Shown: one piece after another, positions 1 to 7,382 of the stretch | Layout: each line of letters begins with the position of its first letter | Position numbering within the stretch: the first letter of the stretch is position 1 | Assembly: GCF_902498185.1 (NCBI RefSeq) | Contig: NZ_CABVIX010000002.1 | Location: 186,001 to 250,000, forward strand | Source of the DNA: Pseudomonas fluorescens | GTDB lineage: Bacteria; Pseudomonadota; Gammaproteobacteria; Pseudomonadales; Pseudomonadaceae | Direction: 5' to 3' | Length of the DNA: 64,000 nt | Translations under genes and position numbers: made by a program | Notes under the pieces: model-generated | The model's input: only the letters and a program-made list of their open reading frames with translations | Database searches by the model: none | Told to the model about the DNA's origin: nothing

Positions 1-243
1 GCAGGAGTTCTCGATGCTCCAGTTGGAACGATGATAGATCCAGTTGGCCATGCCCACCGCCTTGCCATCGACCCAGGCAAGTGTCGAGTGGGTAGGTTCG
101 GTGGGATCGAGCAGACGTTGCCAGGTGCTGGCGCTGACTTCGTCCGCCAGGCGGGCTTCATAGAAACGCAGGTAGGCCTGCCACAGCGGCAGCCAGGCAG
201 CGTGATCGTTGATATTGACCGGGCGGAGGGTGATTTCTGGCAT
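1..243 (-). CDS. GNAT family N-acetyltransferase (partial, C-terminus outside window)
   Basis: The reverse strand is open from an ATG at 243 to the window edge, giving 81 residues that begin MPEITLRPVNINDHAAWLPL. The pattern of an N-terminal LRPV strand, a helix with LWQAYLRFYEA, and a following LAWVDGKAVGMANW strand is typical of the first half of a GNAT fold, which transfers an acetyl group from acetyl-CoA to an amine. The acetyl-CoA binding loop lies beyond the window, so the substrate cannot be judged. An AAGGAA ribosome site sits seven bases before the start. It follows the PaiB-like gene by 12 bp, so the two are probably co-transcribed and may be controlled by the divergent MocR regulator. 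Confidence 0.8.
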   Translation of the reverse strand, partial: MPEITLRPVNINDHAAWLPLWQAYLRFYEARLADEVSASTWQRLLDPTEPTHSTLAWVDGKAVGMANWIYHRSNWSIENSC

Positions 244-255
244 GGGGTAGTTCCT

Positions 256-888
256 TCACAGCGGGCGCATATGCGCCGAAAGTTGGTTGTCCAGTGGATC
301 GGTGCTGGCGGCCAGCCCAGCGCGCACGCCTTCGATGTCGGGGGCAGAACGGTTCTGGCTGAGCTTGCGCGCGCCCTGCAAACGTTCGATGGGCAACCGC
401 ACGCCGATGATGGCGCGCAGCATTCCTTCAATGTAGTCGGCGGGCGCGTCGCTGACCTGCCATGGATCGCGGCGGCCTTGCTCGTGGCGGTCAGTCAGAC
501 GGCGGACGATGTTCAGCAGGCGCGGGCCCTCCTGGATGACCTCGGCGTGGCCATAGGCGTGCACCGCCAGGTAGTTCCAGGTTGGCACTGTACGTGGATC
601 CTGCGCTTTGCTTGGGTAATAGCCCGGGCTGACATACGCGTCCGGGCCTGGAAACACCAGCAGGGTCTCGCCGCCCCTGCCCAGCTCCAGCCACTGTCGA
701 TTGGCACGGGCCAGATGAGCGTAGATCGTGCCATTGGAGCCCTCGTCGGGCACGAGCAGTACCGGTATATGGCTTGCCAGCAAGCCTTGCTCGCCATGGG
801 TTACCAGTATGGCAAGGCGGGTCTGCAACATCTGCTGGTGCAGGCGTTCGAGGTCATTCTCTTCATGGGCTTTGGCGTTATACATGGG
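256..888 (-). CDS. PaiB-like FMN-binding negative transcriptional regulator family protein
   Basis: The 210-residue product starts MYNAKAHEENDLERLHQQM and carries the PaiB/FMN-binding split-barrel pattern, with HIPVLL near residue 40 and FPGPDAYVSPGYYPSK followed by VPTWNY near the middle. Family members bind flavin; Bacillus PaiB was described as a repressor of sporulation and protease genes, but a similar role in Pseudomonas is not established. I chose the ATG at 888 over one at 912 because AAGGA lies seven bases before it and homologues start at this point. It is the first gene of a probable two-gene unit with the acetyltransferase; paiA/paiB pairs in other bacteria also combine an acetyltransferase with this family. 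Confidence 0.85.
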   Translation of the reverse strand, partial: PMYNAKAHEENDLERLHQQMLQTRLAILVTHGEQGLLASHIPVLLVPDEGSNGTIYAHLARANRQWLELGRGGETLLVFPGPDAYVSPGYYPSKAQDPRTVPTWNYLAVHAYGHAEVIQEGPRLLNIVRRLTDRHEQGRRDPWQVSDAPADYIEGMLRAIIGVRLPIERLQGARKLSQNRSAPDIEGVRAGLAASTDPLDNQLSAHMRPL

Positions 889-934
889 AGTGTCCTTGTC
901 GAATCGCTCCATGCTAGACAGGCTATTGGTTCTG

Positions 935-951
935 GGTAAGATCCATTTACC
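935..951. promoter_or_regulatory. Candidate operator between paiB-like gene and mocR-type gene
   Basis: The inverted repeat GGTAA-N7-TTACC lies in the 104-bp divergent spacer. A second pair, ATTGG near 924 and CCAAT near 967, brackets it. MocR regulators commonly bind repeats in the spacer between their own gene and a divergent target, so these are reasonable candidates, but this is inference from position and symmetry only. Confidence 0.35.
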
Positions 952-992
952 GTTGATTTCATAGGTCCAATATCGTGACTAAGGCTCCCCTC

Positions 993-2507
993 ATGCTGCC
1001 ATTCGATCCTGCGGGTATCGTGCTGGACCGTCGCAGAGGCTTGAGCAACCAGCTGTATCAAGCTCTGCGCTTGCGGATTCTGGATGGGCGGTTGAGCAGC
1101 AGTGCCCGGCTGCCTGCTACTCGCGACATGGCCACCATTCTGGAGTTGTCCCGCAATAGTGTGGTTCGTGCTTATGAGCAGTTGTATGCAGAAGGCTTTA
1201 TCGAAAGCCGGGTAGGGGATGGGACCTATGTGAGCCAGCTTCCAAAACTATCCACACAATTGTCCACAGGGTTATACCCTGCGTTATCAACAGGTTTATC
1301 CACAATTTCTTCAGATGATACTGAGGATTTATCCAGCTTAGTGGCAGCTTCTGAACCACTTGAGCGTGTGAAAAATCACCATCTGCCGGCGCCCAAATCA
1401 GGTAATCCCCGTGCATTTCGGGTGGGTGTGCCTGCCTTCGACTTATTTCCTTTTCCGATATGGGCCAAGCTACAAGCGGCGTACTGGCGAAATCCGGATC
1501 CTGCGCAGTTGGGGTATGGAGACCCAGCAGGGGAACGGCTGCTGCGCGAATTGATCGCCACGTACATGCGGCGATCTCGTGGTCTGTCATGCACTGCTGA
1601 ACAAATTGTGATCACCAGTGGCGCACAGCAGGCCATCAGCCTTTGTGCACAGTCGCTGCTAGTACCTGGAGACCGGGTGGCAGTGGAGAATCCCGGCTAT
1701 CGGGCTGCGGGCAATGCGTTTGCAATGACAGGTGCACACGTCCACGGTGTGCCTGTGGATAACGAAGGGTTGGACTGTGAGCGGTTGGCTGAACTGGGCG
1801 AGTGCCGCCTCGCGTACGTCACCCCGGCTCACCAATACCCGACCGGGGTGACCATGAGCCTGGCCCGGCGCCTGGCGCTGCTGGCCTGGGCCGAGCGTAA
1901 CGATGGCTGGATCATCGAGGACGATTACGACGGCGAATATCGCTATACAGGCGCACCACTGGCGCCACTCGCCGCGCTCGATCGGCAGGGGCGAGTGATC
2001 TATGTCGGCACTTTCGGAAAGATCGCCTTTCCGGCGTTACGCCTCGGTTATCTGGTCCTGCCGCTGCAATTGGCACAGCCTTTCTCGCAAGCACGGGCAT
2101 TGGCGGTCAGGCATTCCGAGGTCAGCACCCAAGTAGTGATGGCGCAGTTCATGGCCCAGGGGCATTTCCAGCGGCATATTCGCCGTATGCGCCGTGCGGC
2201 CTTGGCGCGGCGTGATGTGCTCAAGGCTGGATGGCCTACGGATATTCCCGGGGTTGGGCCGATGCCGGCGGTAGATGCTGGACTGCACGTGAAAGTGGAT
2301 GTGGATAACTTCAGCCGCGAACAAGAGCTTGTAGCGAAGGCCGAAGCTGTCGGCGTAGAGATCAACCCGCTGAGCAGCTACTGGCTGGACGACTCCGACA
2401 CCCCTGTGGATAACCGCGCCGGACTGGTCCTCGGTTTCGCTGCGGTACCGGAGCGCGACATCGCGGAAGCTCTCCTGCGGCTGCGTAAAGCCTGGAACAA
2501 AGCGTAG
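993..2507 (+). CDS. MocR-family (GntR/aminotransferase) PLP-dependent transcriptional regulator
   Basis: This is a 504-residue fusion of an N-terminal GntR winged helix (about residues 15-80, with LPATRDMA and ELSRNSVVRAYEQL) to a fold-type I aminotransferase domain (about 130-500). The PLP lysine is in GTFGKIAFPALRLG, and EDDYDGEYRY is the usual aspartate region. MocR proteins such as PdxR and GabR sense amino acids or pyridoxal phosphate. The ATG at 993 has AAGG eight bases upstream; a GTG at 975 in the same frame is an alternative start. The linker (residues about 85-120) contains an unusual repeated Leu-Ser-Thr pattern whose codons read as DnaA boxes. It is divergent from the PaiB-like gene, its likely target. 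Confidence 0.88.
   Translation: MLPFDPAGIVLDRRRGLSNQLYQALRLRILDGRLSSSARLPATRDMATILELSRNSVVRAYEQLYAEGFIESRVGDGTYVSQLPKLSTQLSTGLYPALSTGLSTISSDDTEDLSSLVAASEPLERVKNHHLPAPKSGNPRAFRVGVPAFDLFPFPIWAKLQAAYWRNPDPAQLGYGDPAGERLLRELIATYMRRSRGLSCTAEQIVITSGAQQAISLCAQSLLVPGDRVAVENPGYRAAGNAFAMTGAHVHGVPVDNEGLDCERLAELGECRLAYVTPAHQYPTGVTMSLARRLALLAWAERNDGWIIEDDYDGEYRYTGAPLAPLAALDRQGRVIYVGTFGKIAFPALRLGYLVLPLQLAQPFSQARALAVRHSEVSTQVVMAQFMAQGHFQRHIRRMRRAALARRDVLKAGWPTDIPGVGPMPAVDAGLHVKVDVDNFSREQELVAKAEAVGVEINPLSSYWLDDSDTPVDNRAGLVLGFAAVPERDIAEALLRLRKAWNKA
1248..1337 (+). other. DnaA-box cluster inside the MocR gene
   Basis: Within 90 bp are CTATCCACA (1248-1256), TTGTCCACA (1260-1268), TTATCAACA (1284-1292), a perfect TTATCCACA (1296-1304) and the weaker TTATCCAGC (1329-1337). 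The consensus DnaA box is TTATCCACA. All are on the same strand and in the reading frame, encoding Leu-Ser-Thr repeats of the linker. Function as a DnaA-binding region is inferred. Confidence 0.55.
1754..1762 (-). other. Perfect DnaA box
   Basis: TGTGGATAA, the exact complement of TTATCCACA, lies in the aminotransferase part of the MocR gene. Confidence 0.5.
2300..2308 (-). other. Perfect DnaA box
   Basis: TGTGGATAA in the 3' third of the MocR gene, inside a GTGGATGTGGATAAC context. Confidence 0.5.
2405..2413 (-). other. Perfect DnaA box
   Basis: TGTGGATAA, 97 bases beyond the previous box and in the same orientation, near the end of the MocR gene. Confidence 0.5.
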
Positions 2508-2605
2508 AAAAATCTCTAGTGATTGATGAATCGCACAAACTGATTCTGGCGGGTGCTGTCGAGGATTGAACGATTCATGGGTTACAGGTTTGGCATCGCC
2601 TGTAC

Positions 2606-2638
2606 AAAAAAAAGGCCCGAAGCTTTCGCTTCGGGCCT
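2606..2638 (-). terminator. Intrinsic terminator of aspA
   Basis: Read on the reverse strand, AGGCCCGAAG, a short loop and CTTCGGGCCT form a ten-base-pair stem that runs straight into eight T residues. It lies 57 bp after the aspA stop and ends that transcript; the MocR gene converges on it. Confidence 0.9.
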
Positions 2639-2694
2639 CAAAGGGTCGAGAGGTGTCTAGTCCCTCAAACCTGGTGAGCATTTGCCGCAGTCGG

Positions 2695-4119
2695 TTACGC
2701 CTTCAGCGGTACCAGACGTGGAGCAATCATGTTTTCAGGACGCAGGATGTCGTTGAGCATCGCTTCGTCCAGCAGGCCTTCCTCGCGTACCAGTTCCAGC
2801 ACACCGCGGCCGCTTTCGAGTGCGATACGGGCAATACGGGTAGCGTTCTCGTAGCCGATGTACGGGTTCAGGGCGGTGACCAGGCCGATCGAGTGCTCGA
2901 CGAGTTCACGGCAGCGCTGTTCGTTGGCGGTGATGCCGACGATGCAGTGCTCGCGCAGCATGTCCATCGCGCGTTGCAGCAGGCGGATCGAGTCGAAGAT
3001 CTTGTAGGCGATCAGCGGCTCCATGACGTTCAGCTGCAATTGGCCGCCTTCGGCTGCGAAAGTCAGGGCAATGTCGTTGCCGATGATGGCGAAGGCCACC
3101 TGGTTGACGGCCTCCGGGATCACCGGGTTGACCTTGCCTGGCATGATCGAGCTGCCCGGCTGGCGCGCTGGCAGGTTGATTTCGTTGATGCCGGTACGTG
3201 GGCCGCTCGACAGCAGGCGCAGGTCGTTGCAGATCTTCGACAGCTTGACCGCGGTACGCTTGAGCATGCCGGAGAACAGCACGAAGGCGCCCATGTCCGA
3301 GGTGGCTTCGATCAGGTCCGCAGCCGGAACCAGCGGTTGACCGCTGATCAGTGCCAGGCGCTGGACGGCCAGCATCTGGTAGCCAGGGTCGGCGTTGATG
3401 CCGGTACCGATGGCGGTGCCGCCCAGGTTGATTTCGGTCAGCAGCTCAGGCGCCAGGGTGCGCAGGCGGTTCAGGTCTTCGGTCATGGTAGTGGCGAAGG
3501 CGCGGAATTCTTGGCCCAGGGTCATCGGCACGGCGTCCTGCAGCTGGGTACGGCCCATCTTCAGTACGTGGTCGAATTCCTGGCCCTTGGCAGCGAAGGC
3601 CTGGATCAGGCTGTCGAGACTGGCCAGCAAGGCGTCGTGACCGAGCAGCAGACCCAGGCGGATCGCGGTCGGGTAGGCGTCGTTGGTCGACTGCGCCATG
3701 TTCACGTCATTGTTCGGATGCAGGTACTGGTACTCGCCCTTCTGATGGCCCATGGCCTCCAGCGCGATGTTGGCGATGACTTCGTTGGCGTTCATGTTGG
3801 TAGAAGTACCAGCGCCGCCCTGGATCATGTCCACCACGAACTGCTCGTGGTAGTCGCCGCGGATCAGACGGGCACAGGCCTCGCTGATGGCAGCGTGCTT
3901 GGCATCGCTCAGGTGACCCAGCTCCCGGTTGGCGTCAGCTGCCGCCTGCTTGACCATGGCCAGGGCCACGACCAGCTTGGGGTAGTGCGACAGCGGCACA
4001 CCGGAGAGGTGGAAGTTGTTGGCGGCGCGCAGAGTCTGGATGCCGAAGTAGGCATCGGCAGGGACTTCAAGGGTACCAAGCAGGTCTTTTTCGACGCGGA
4101 ACGATGCAACGGAGGACAT
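2695..4119 (-). CDS. aspA: Aspartate ammonia-lyase
   Basis: The 474-residue enzyme of the fumarase/aspartase superfamily converts L-aspartate to fumarate and ammonia in the cytoplasm. The family signature GSSIMPGKVNP, with its flexible catalytic serine loop, is near residue 317. GAGTSTNMNANEV and HPNNDVNMAQSTND mark the other two conserved regions of the composite active site. I chose the ATG beginning MSSVASFRVEKDLLG because homologues begin there; an in-frame ATG lies at 4152. The length fits the family. It is divergent from the LysR-type gene starting at 4298, and its own terminator indicates a single-gene transcript. Argininosuccinate lyase and fumarase are less likely given the GSSIMPGKVNP and TNMNANEV match to aspartases. 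Confidence 0.95.
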   Translation of the reverse strand: MSSVASFRVEKDLLGTLEVPADAYFGIQTLRAANNFHLSGVPLSHYPKLVVALAMVKQAAADANRELGHLSDAKHAAISEACARLIRGDYHEQFVVDMIQGGAGTSTNMNANEVIANIALEAMGHQKGEYQYLHPNNDVNMAQSTNDAYPTAIRLGLLLGHDALLASLDSLIQAFAAKGQEFDHVLKMGRTQLQDAVPMTLGQEFRAFATTMTEDLNRLRTLAPELLTEINLGGTAIGTGINADPGYQMLAVQRLALISGQPLVPAADLIEATSDMGAFVLFSGMLKRTAVKLSKICNDLRLLSSGPRTGINEINLPARQPGSSIMPGKVNPVIPEAVNQVAFAIIGNDIALTFAAEGGQLQLNVMEPLIAYKIFDSIRLLQRAMDMLREHCIVGITANEQRCRELVEHSIGLVTALNPYIGYENATRIARIALESGRGVLELVREEGLLDEAMLNDILRPENMIAPRLVPLKA

Positions 4120-4297
4120 GACGGATATCATCTCGGTGTTGGCCCGGCACATGCCGGAATGCCGCCAATGCTAGGCCTGGGCCAATTTCGCGGCCAATGC
4201 TGTTAGTCGCTAACCTATGCGCAAACGGCATAATGATTCATGTGACGCCAACAGACATTCGTGCGTGTTCCATTTTGGTGCGCGCCGGGAGAAGACA

Positions 4298-5236
4298 GTG
4301 AACCTCGAGAGCAAATGGCTGGAAGATTTCAGCGCCCTGGCCGCTACCCGCAGTTTTTCCAAGGCGGCCGAGCGGCGCTTCGTGACCCAGCCGGCTTTCA
4401 GCCGCCGGATACGTAGCCTCGAAGCTGCGTTGGGACTAACGTTGGTGAATCGTTCCCGCACTCCGGTCGAGCTGACCGAGGCAGGACAGTTGTTTCTGGT
4501 CACGGCTCGTACCGTTGTCGACCAGTTGGGCGAAGTTCTACGGCATCTTCATCATCTCGAAGGCGGGCAGGGAGAGGTGATTCAGGTCGCCGCCGCGCAC
4601 TCCTTGGCGCTGGGCTTTTTCCCCCGTTGGGTAGCGCAGTTGCGCAACGACGGCATGAATCTGGCGACCCGTCTGGTGGCGACCAACGTCGGTGATGCCG
4701 TGCACGCCCTTCGCGAAGGTGGCTGCGACCTGATGCTGGCTTTCTATGATCCGGACGCTGCGCTGCAGATGGACTCGGAGATCTTCCCCTCGCTGCACAT
4801 GGGCCACACCGAGATGGTGCCGGTGTGTGCAGCCGATGCCGAAGGCCGTCCGTTGTTCGACCTGGAGGGCGAGGGCAGCGTGCCGCTGTTGGCCTACAGT
4901 GCCGGAGCCTTCCTCGGCCGCTCGGTCAACTTGCTGGTGCGCCAGCGAAACCTGCGCTACACCACTGTCTATGAGACCGCCATGGCCGACAGCCTCAAGA
5001 GCATGGCGCTCGAAGGCCTGGGCATCGCCTGGGTGCCGCGCCTGTCGCTGCGTGGCGAGCTCGAGCGCGGGGAGCTGGTGATCTGCGGGCAGGGCCAGTG
5101 GCACGTGCCGCTGGAGATTCGCCTGTATCGTTGCGCTCTGGTGCGCAAGGCGAACGTGCGGTTGCTCTGGCGCAAGCTCGAAGGCAATCCTGCCGGCACG
5201 CCTGACCTGAAAGTCAGCCAAAGCCCCGAAAAATAA
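4298..5236 (+). CDS. LysR-type regulator, HypT (YjiE)-like
   Basis: The 312-residue protein has a LysR winged helix-turn-helix at residues 1-60 (SFSKAAERRFVTQPAFSRRI) and a periplasmic-binding-like effector domain from about residue 90. The first 40 residues, starting VNLESKWLEDFSALAATRSF, resemble Escherichia coli HypT, a hypochlorite-responsive activator that works through methionine oxidation; the resemblance is from memory. I chose the GTG at 4298, preceded by GGGAGAAG, because upstream in-frame sequence does not look like LysR. It is divergent from aspA and may regulate it. The gene ends 47 bp before the purE promoter. Confidence 0.85.
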   Translation: MNLESKWLEDFSALAATRSFSKAAERRFVTQPAFSRRIRSLEAALGLTLVNRSRTPVELTEAGQLFLVTARTVVDQLGEVLRHLHHLEGGQGEVIQVAAAHSLALGFFPRWVAQLRNDGMNLATRLVATNVGDAVHALREGGCDLMLAFYDPDAALQMDSEIFPSLHMGHTEMVPVCAADAEGRPLFDLEGEGSVPLLAYSAGAFLGRSVNLLVRQRNLRYTTVYETAMADSLKSMALEGLGIAWVPRLSLRGELERGELVICGQGQWHVPLEIRLYRCALVRKANVRLLWRKLEGNPAGTPDLKVSQSPEK

Positions 5237-5283
5237 GGCCTGACAGTTGGTCGCCGGGGTGCCTTAAATGCACTTCGTTACGT

Positions 5284-5289
5284 TATACT
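5284..5289 (+). promoter_or_regulatory. Putative purEK promoter (-10 element)
   Basis: TATACT is a near-consensus -10 hexamer in an otherwise GC-rich spacer. I see no good -35 at the correct distance. A transcript starting near 5296 would have a leader of about 110 nt before purE, including the two hairpins that follow. Confidence 0.5.
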
Positions 5290-5330
5290 GCGCGGCCTTC
5301 GGTCGGCTCGCCCGACCTCGAATTAGCATA

Positions 5331-5370
5331 ACAAGCCACGCCGGTCATCCCGCGTGGCTTGTTGTTTTTT
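5331..5370 (+). terminator. Intrinsic terminator in the purE leader (possible attenuator or end of a short RNA)
   Basis: ACAAGCCACGC (5331-5341) and GCGTGGCTTGT (5352-5362) form an 11-bp perfect stem with a ten-base loop, followed directly by a T tract to 5370. A smaller hairpin, GGTCGG/CCGACC, lies at 5301-5317. The terminator is upstream of the purE ATG at 5408 and downstream of a strong -10 element. It could merely end the LysR transcript, attenuate purEK, or release an RNA of about 75 nt. Confidence 0.75.
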
Positions 5371-5407
5371 GACGCGCCCGCGGGCGCACAAGCGAAGAGG
5401 CTCGACG

Positions 5408-5899
5408 ATGAGTGCACTGGTTGGCGTGATCATGGGCTCCAAGTCCGATTGGTCCACCCTTAGCCACACCGCCGATATGCTGGAAAAGCTCGGCATTCCC
5501 TACGAGGTGAAGGTGGTTTCCGCCCACCGTACCCCGGACCTGCTGTTCCAGTACGCCGAAGAGGCCGAAGCGCGTGGCATCGAGGTGATCATTGCCGGTG
5601 CCGGTGGCGCCGCCCACCTGCCGGGCATGTGCGCCGCCAAGACTCACCTGCCGGTGCTGGGCGTGCCGGTGCAGTCGTCGATGCTGTCGGGCGTCGACTC
5701 GCTGCTGTCGATCGTGCAGATGCCTGCGGGCGTGCCGGTTGCCACCCTGGCCATCGGCCGTGCAGGCGCGATCAACGCCGCGCTGCTCTCGGCGAGCATC
5801 CTGGGTGCCAAGTACCCCGAGTATCACGCGGCGCTCAAGCAGTTCCGCACCGAGCAGACCGATACTGTTCTGGACAATCCAGATCCGCGTCAGGCTTGA
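5408..5899 (+). CDS. purE: N5-carboxyaminoimidazole ribonucleotide mutase
   Basis: The 163-residue class I PurE converts N5-CAIR to CAIR in de novo purine synthesis. [10 protein letters not shown] at the N-terminus binds the substrate phosphate, SAHRTPD carries the catalytic histidine, and [11 protein letters not shown] follows. The length is that of bacterial PurE. The ATG at 5408 follows AAGAGG. purK begins 10 bp after the stop, so the two consecutive steps that replace the single vertebrate-type enzyme are encoded together. The leader with an intrinsic terminator suggests attenuation as a control, since the enterobacterial repressor PurR is not generally found in Pseudomonas. Confidence 0.96.
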   Translation: MSALVGVIMGSKSDWSTLSHTADMLEKLGIPYEVKVVSAHRTPDLLFQYAEEAEARGIEVIIAGAGGAAHLPGMCAAKTHLPVLGVPVQSSMLSGVDSLLSIVQMPAGVPVATLAIGRAGAINAALLSASILGAKYPEYHAALKQFRTEQTDTVLDNPDPRQA

Positions 5900-5909
5900 G
5901 GTCAAGAGC

Positions 5910-6992
5910 ATGAAAATCGGTGTAATCGGTGGTGGCCAGTTGGGCCGCATGCTGGCCTTGGCGGGCACCCCGCTGGGCATGAACTTCGCTTTCCTCGACC
6001 CCGCGCCGGATGCGTGCGCAGCGCCCCTGGGCAAACACCTGCGCGCCGATTACGGTGACCAGGAGCACCTGCGCCAGCTGGCTGACGAAGTCGACCTCGT
6101 GACCTTCGAGTTCGAGAGCGTCCCGGCTGAAACCGTAGCCTTCCTCTCCCAGTTCGTTCCGGTGTATCCAAGCGCCGATGCACTGCGCATCGCCCGCGAC
6201 CGCTGGTTCGAAAAGAGCATGTTCAAGAACCTGGACATTCCGACCCCTGAGTTCGCCGACATCCAGTCTCAGGGTGACCTCGACGCCGCCGTGGCCAGCA
6301 TCGGCCTGCCAGCCGTGCTCAAGACCCGCACCTTGGGTTACGACGGCAAGGGCCAGAAGGTGCTGCGCACTGCAGAGGACGTCGTCGGTACCTTCGCCGA
6401 ACTGGGCAGCGTGCCATGCCTGCTCGAAGGCTTCGTGCCGTTCACCGGCGAGGTCTCCCTGATCTCGGTGCGTGCCCGTGATGGTGAAACCCGCTTCTAC
6501 CCGTTGGTGCACAACACCCACGAGAGCGGCATTCTGCGCCTTTCGGTGGCCAGCCAGTCACATCCGCTGCAGACCTTGGCCGAAGACTACGCCAGCCGCG
6601 TGCTCAAGCAGCTGGACTATGTCGGCGTCATGGCGTTCGAGTTCTTCGAAGTCGACGGCGGCCTCAAAGCCAACGAAATCGCCCCGCGAGTCCACAACTC
6701 GGGTCACTGGACCATCGAAGGCGCCGAGTGCAGCCAGTTCGAGAACCACCTGCGCGCCGTTGCCGGCCTGCCGCTTGGCTCGACCGCGAAGGTCGGCGAG
6801 AGCGCCATGCTCAACTTCATCGGTGAAGTACCGGCGGTGGACAAGGTTGCAGCTATCGACGAGTGCCATCTGCATCACTACGGCAAGGCCTTCAAGGTCG
6901 GCCGCAAGGTTGGCCATGCCACACTGCGCTGCGCGGACATGGCCAGCCTTGAGCAGAAGATCGCCGAAGTCGAAGGTCTGATCGCAGGCTGA
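5910..6992 (+). CDS. purK: N5-carboxyaminoimidazole ribonucleotide synthase
   Basis: The 360-residue ATP-grasp enzyme makes N5-CAIR from AIR, bicarbonate and ATP. The N-terminal domain begins MKIGVIGGGQLGRM. The ATP-grasp region includes KTRTLGYDGKGQ and FEFFEVDGGLKANEIAPR, and NSGHWTIEGAECSQFENH is the conserved C-terminal signature. It is the second gene of purEK, with a 10-bp spacer and its own ribosome site. Nothing is truncated or unusual. Confidence 0.96.
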   Translation: MKIGVIGGGQLGRMLALAGTPLGMNFAFLDPAPDACAAPLGKHLRADYGDQEHLRQLADEVDLVTFEFESVPAETVAFLSQFVPVYPSADALRIARDRWFEKSMFKNLDIPTPEFADIQSQGDLDAAVASIGLPAVLKTRTLGYDGKGQKVLRTAEDVVGTFAELGSVPCLLEGFVPFTGEVSLISVRARDGETRFYPLVHNTHESGILRLSVASQSHPLQTLAEDYASRVLKQLDYVGVMAFEFFEVDGGLKANEIAPRVHNSGHWTIEGAECSQFENHLRAVAGLPLGSTAKVGESAMLNFIGEVPAVDKVAAIDECHLHHYGKAFKVGRKVGHATLRCADMASLEQKIAEVEGLIAG

Positions 6993-7014
6993 TTGAACCT
7001 CTGCCGCCCGCGAA

Positions 7015-7080
7015 CCCTCTGAATGGCAGTATGGCAAAGCGCTTACCAGGCTTTGGCAAGTTCCACTTCCATTCAGAGGG
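7015..7080 (+). promoter_or_regulatory. Long-range RNA hairpin covering the GlsB-like gene ribosome site
   Basis: CCCTCTGAATGG (7015-7026) is the exact complement of CCATTCAGAGGG (7069-7080). The right arm contains the AGAGGG Shine-Dalgarno sequence, six bases before the ATG at 7087. A weaker internal pairing, CAAAGC with GCTTTG, lies in the loop. In RNA this would hide the ribosome site. There is no T tract, so it is not an intrinsic terminator. Confidence 0.6.
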
Positions 7081-7086
7081 ATAGCC

Positions 7087-7332
7087 ATGGGAATCATCGG
7101 AACCATCTTCATCGGCCTCATCGTCGGTCTGCTCGCACGCTTCCTCAAGCCCGGGGACGACAGCATGGGCTGGATCATGACCATCCTGCTGGGTATCGCC
7201 GGCTCGCTGGCGGCAACCTATGGCGGCCAGGCGCTGGGGATCTACCGGGCCGGCGAAGGCGCAGGTTTCCTCGGAGCCCTGATCGGTGCCATCGTGCTTC
7301 TGGTGATCTACGGTCTCATCAAGAAACGCTGA
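7087..7332 (+). CDS. GlsB/YeaQ/YmgE family stress-response membrane protein
   Basis: This 81-residue protein is almost entirely hydrophobic, with three predicted membrane helices (about residues 3-22, 28-46 and 56-76) and the transglycosylase-associated family pattern GLIVGLLARFLKPG and GWIMTILLGIAGSLAATYGG. E. coli YeaQ and YmgE are small inner-membrane proteins of unknown mechanism linked to general stress. The ATG at 7087 is preceded by AGAGGG, which is locked in a 12-bp inverted repeat, so translation may depend on the RNA structure. A terminator follows at 7344-7382. Confidence 0.88.
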   Translation: MGIIGTIFIGLIVGLLARFLKPGDDSMGWIMTILLGIAGSLAATYGGQALGIYRAGEGAGFLGALIGAIVLLVIYGLIKKR

Positions 7333-7343
7333 TTGCACGCTAG

Positions 7344-7382
7344 AATGCTCGGCACCCTCCCTGTGTTGCCGAGCATTTTTTT
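7344..7382 (+). terminator. Intrinsic terminator directly abutting the DUF3299 gene start codon
   Basis: AATGCTCGGCA (7344-7354) and TGCCGAGCATT (7367-7377) form an 11-bp perfect stem with a 12-base loop, followed by T residues through 7382. The next base, 7383, is the A of the ATG of the following gene. It ends the GlsB-like transcript, and any read-through RNA would place the hairpin over the next ribosome site. Confidence 0.85.

Noticed and set aside
31..939. Long forward open frame opposite the acetyltransferase and PaiB-like genes
   Set aside because: The reverse strand has two recognisable proteins with ribosome sites; the forward translation has no family features and is the usual high-GC antisense shadow.
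2566..4206. 546-codon forward frame opposite aspA
   Set aside because: The aspA product is unmistakable on the reverse strand; the forward product is rich in Gln, His and Asp without motifs.
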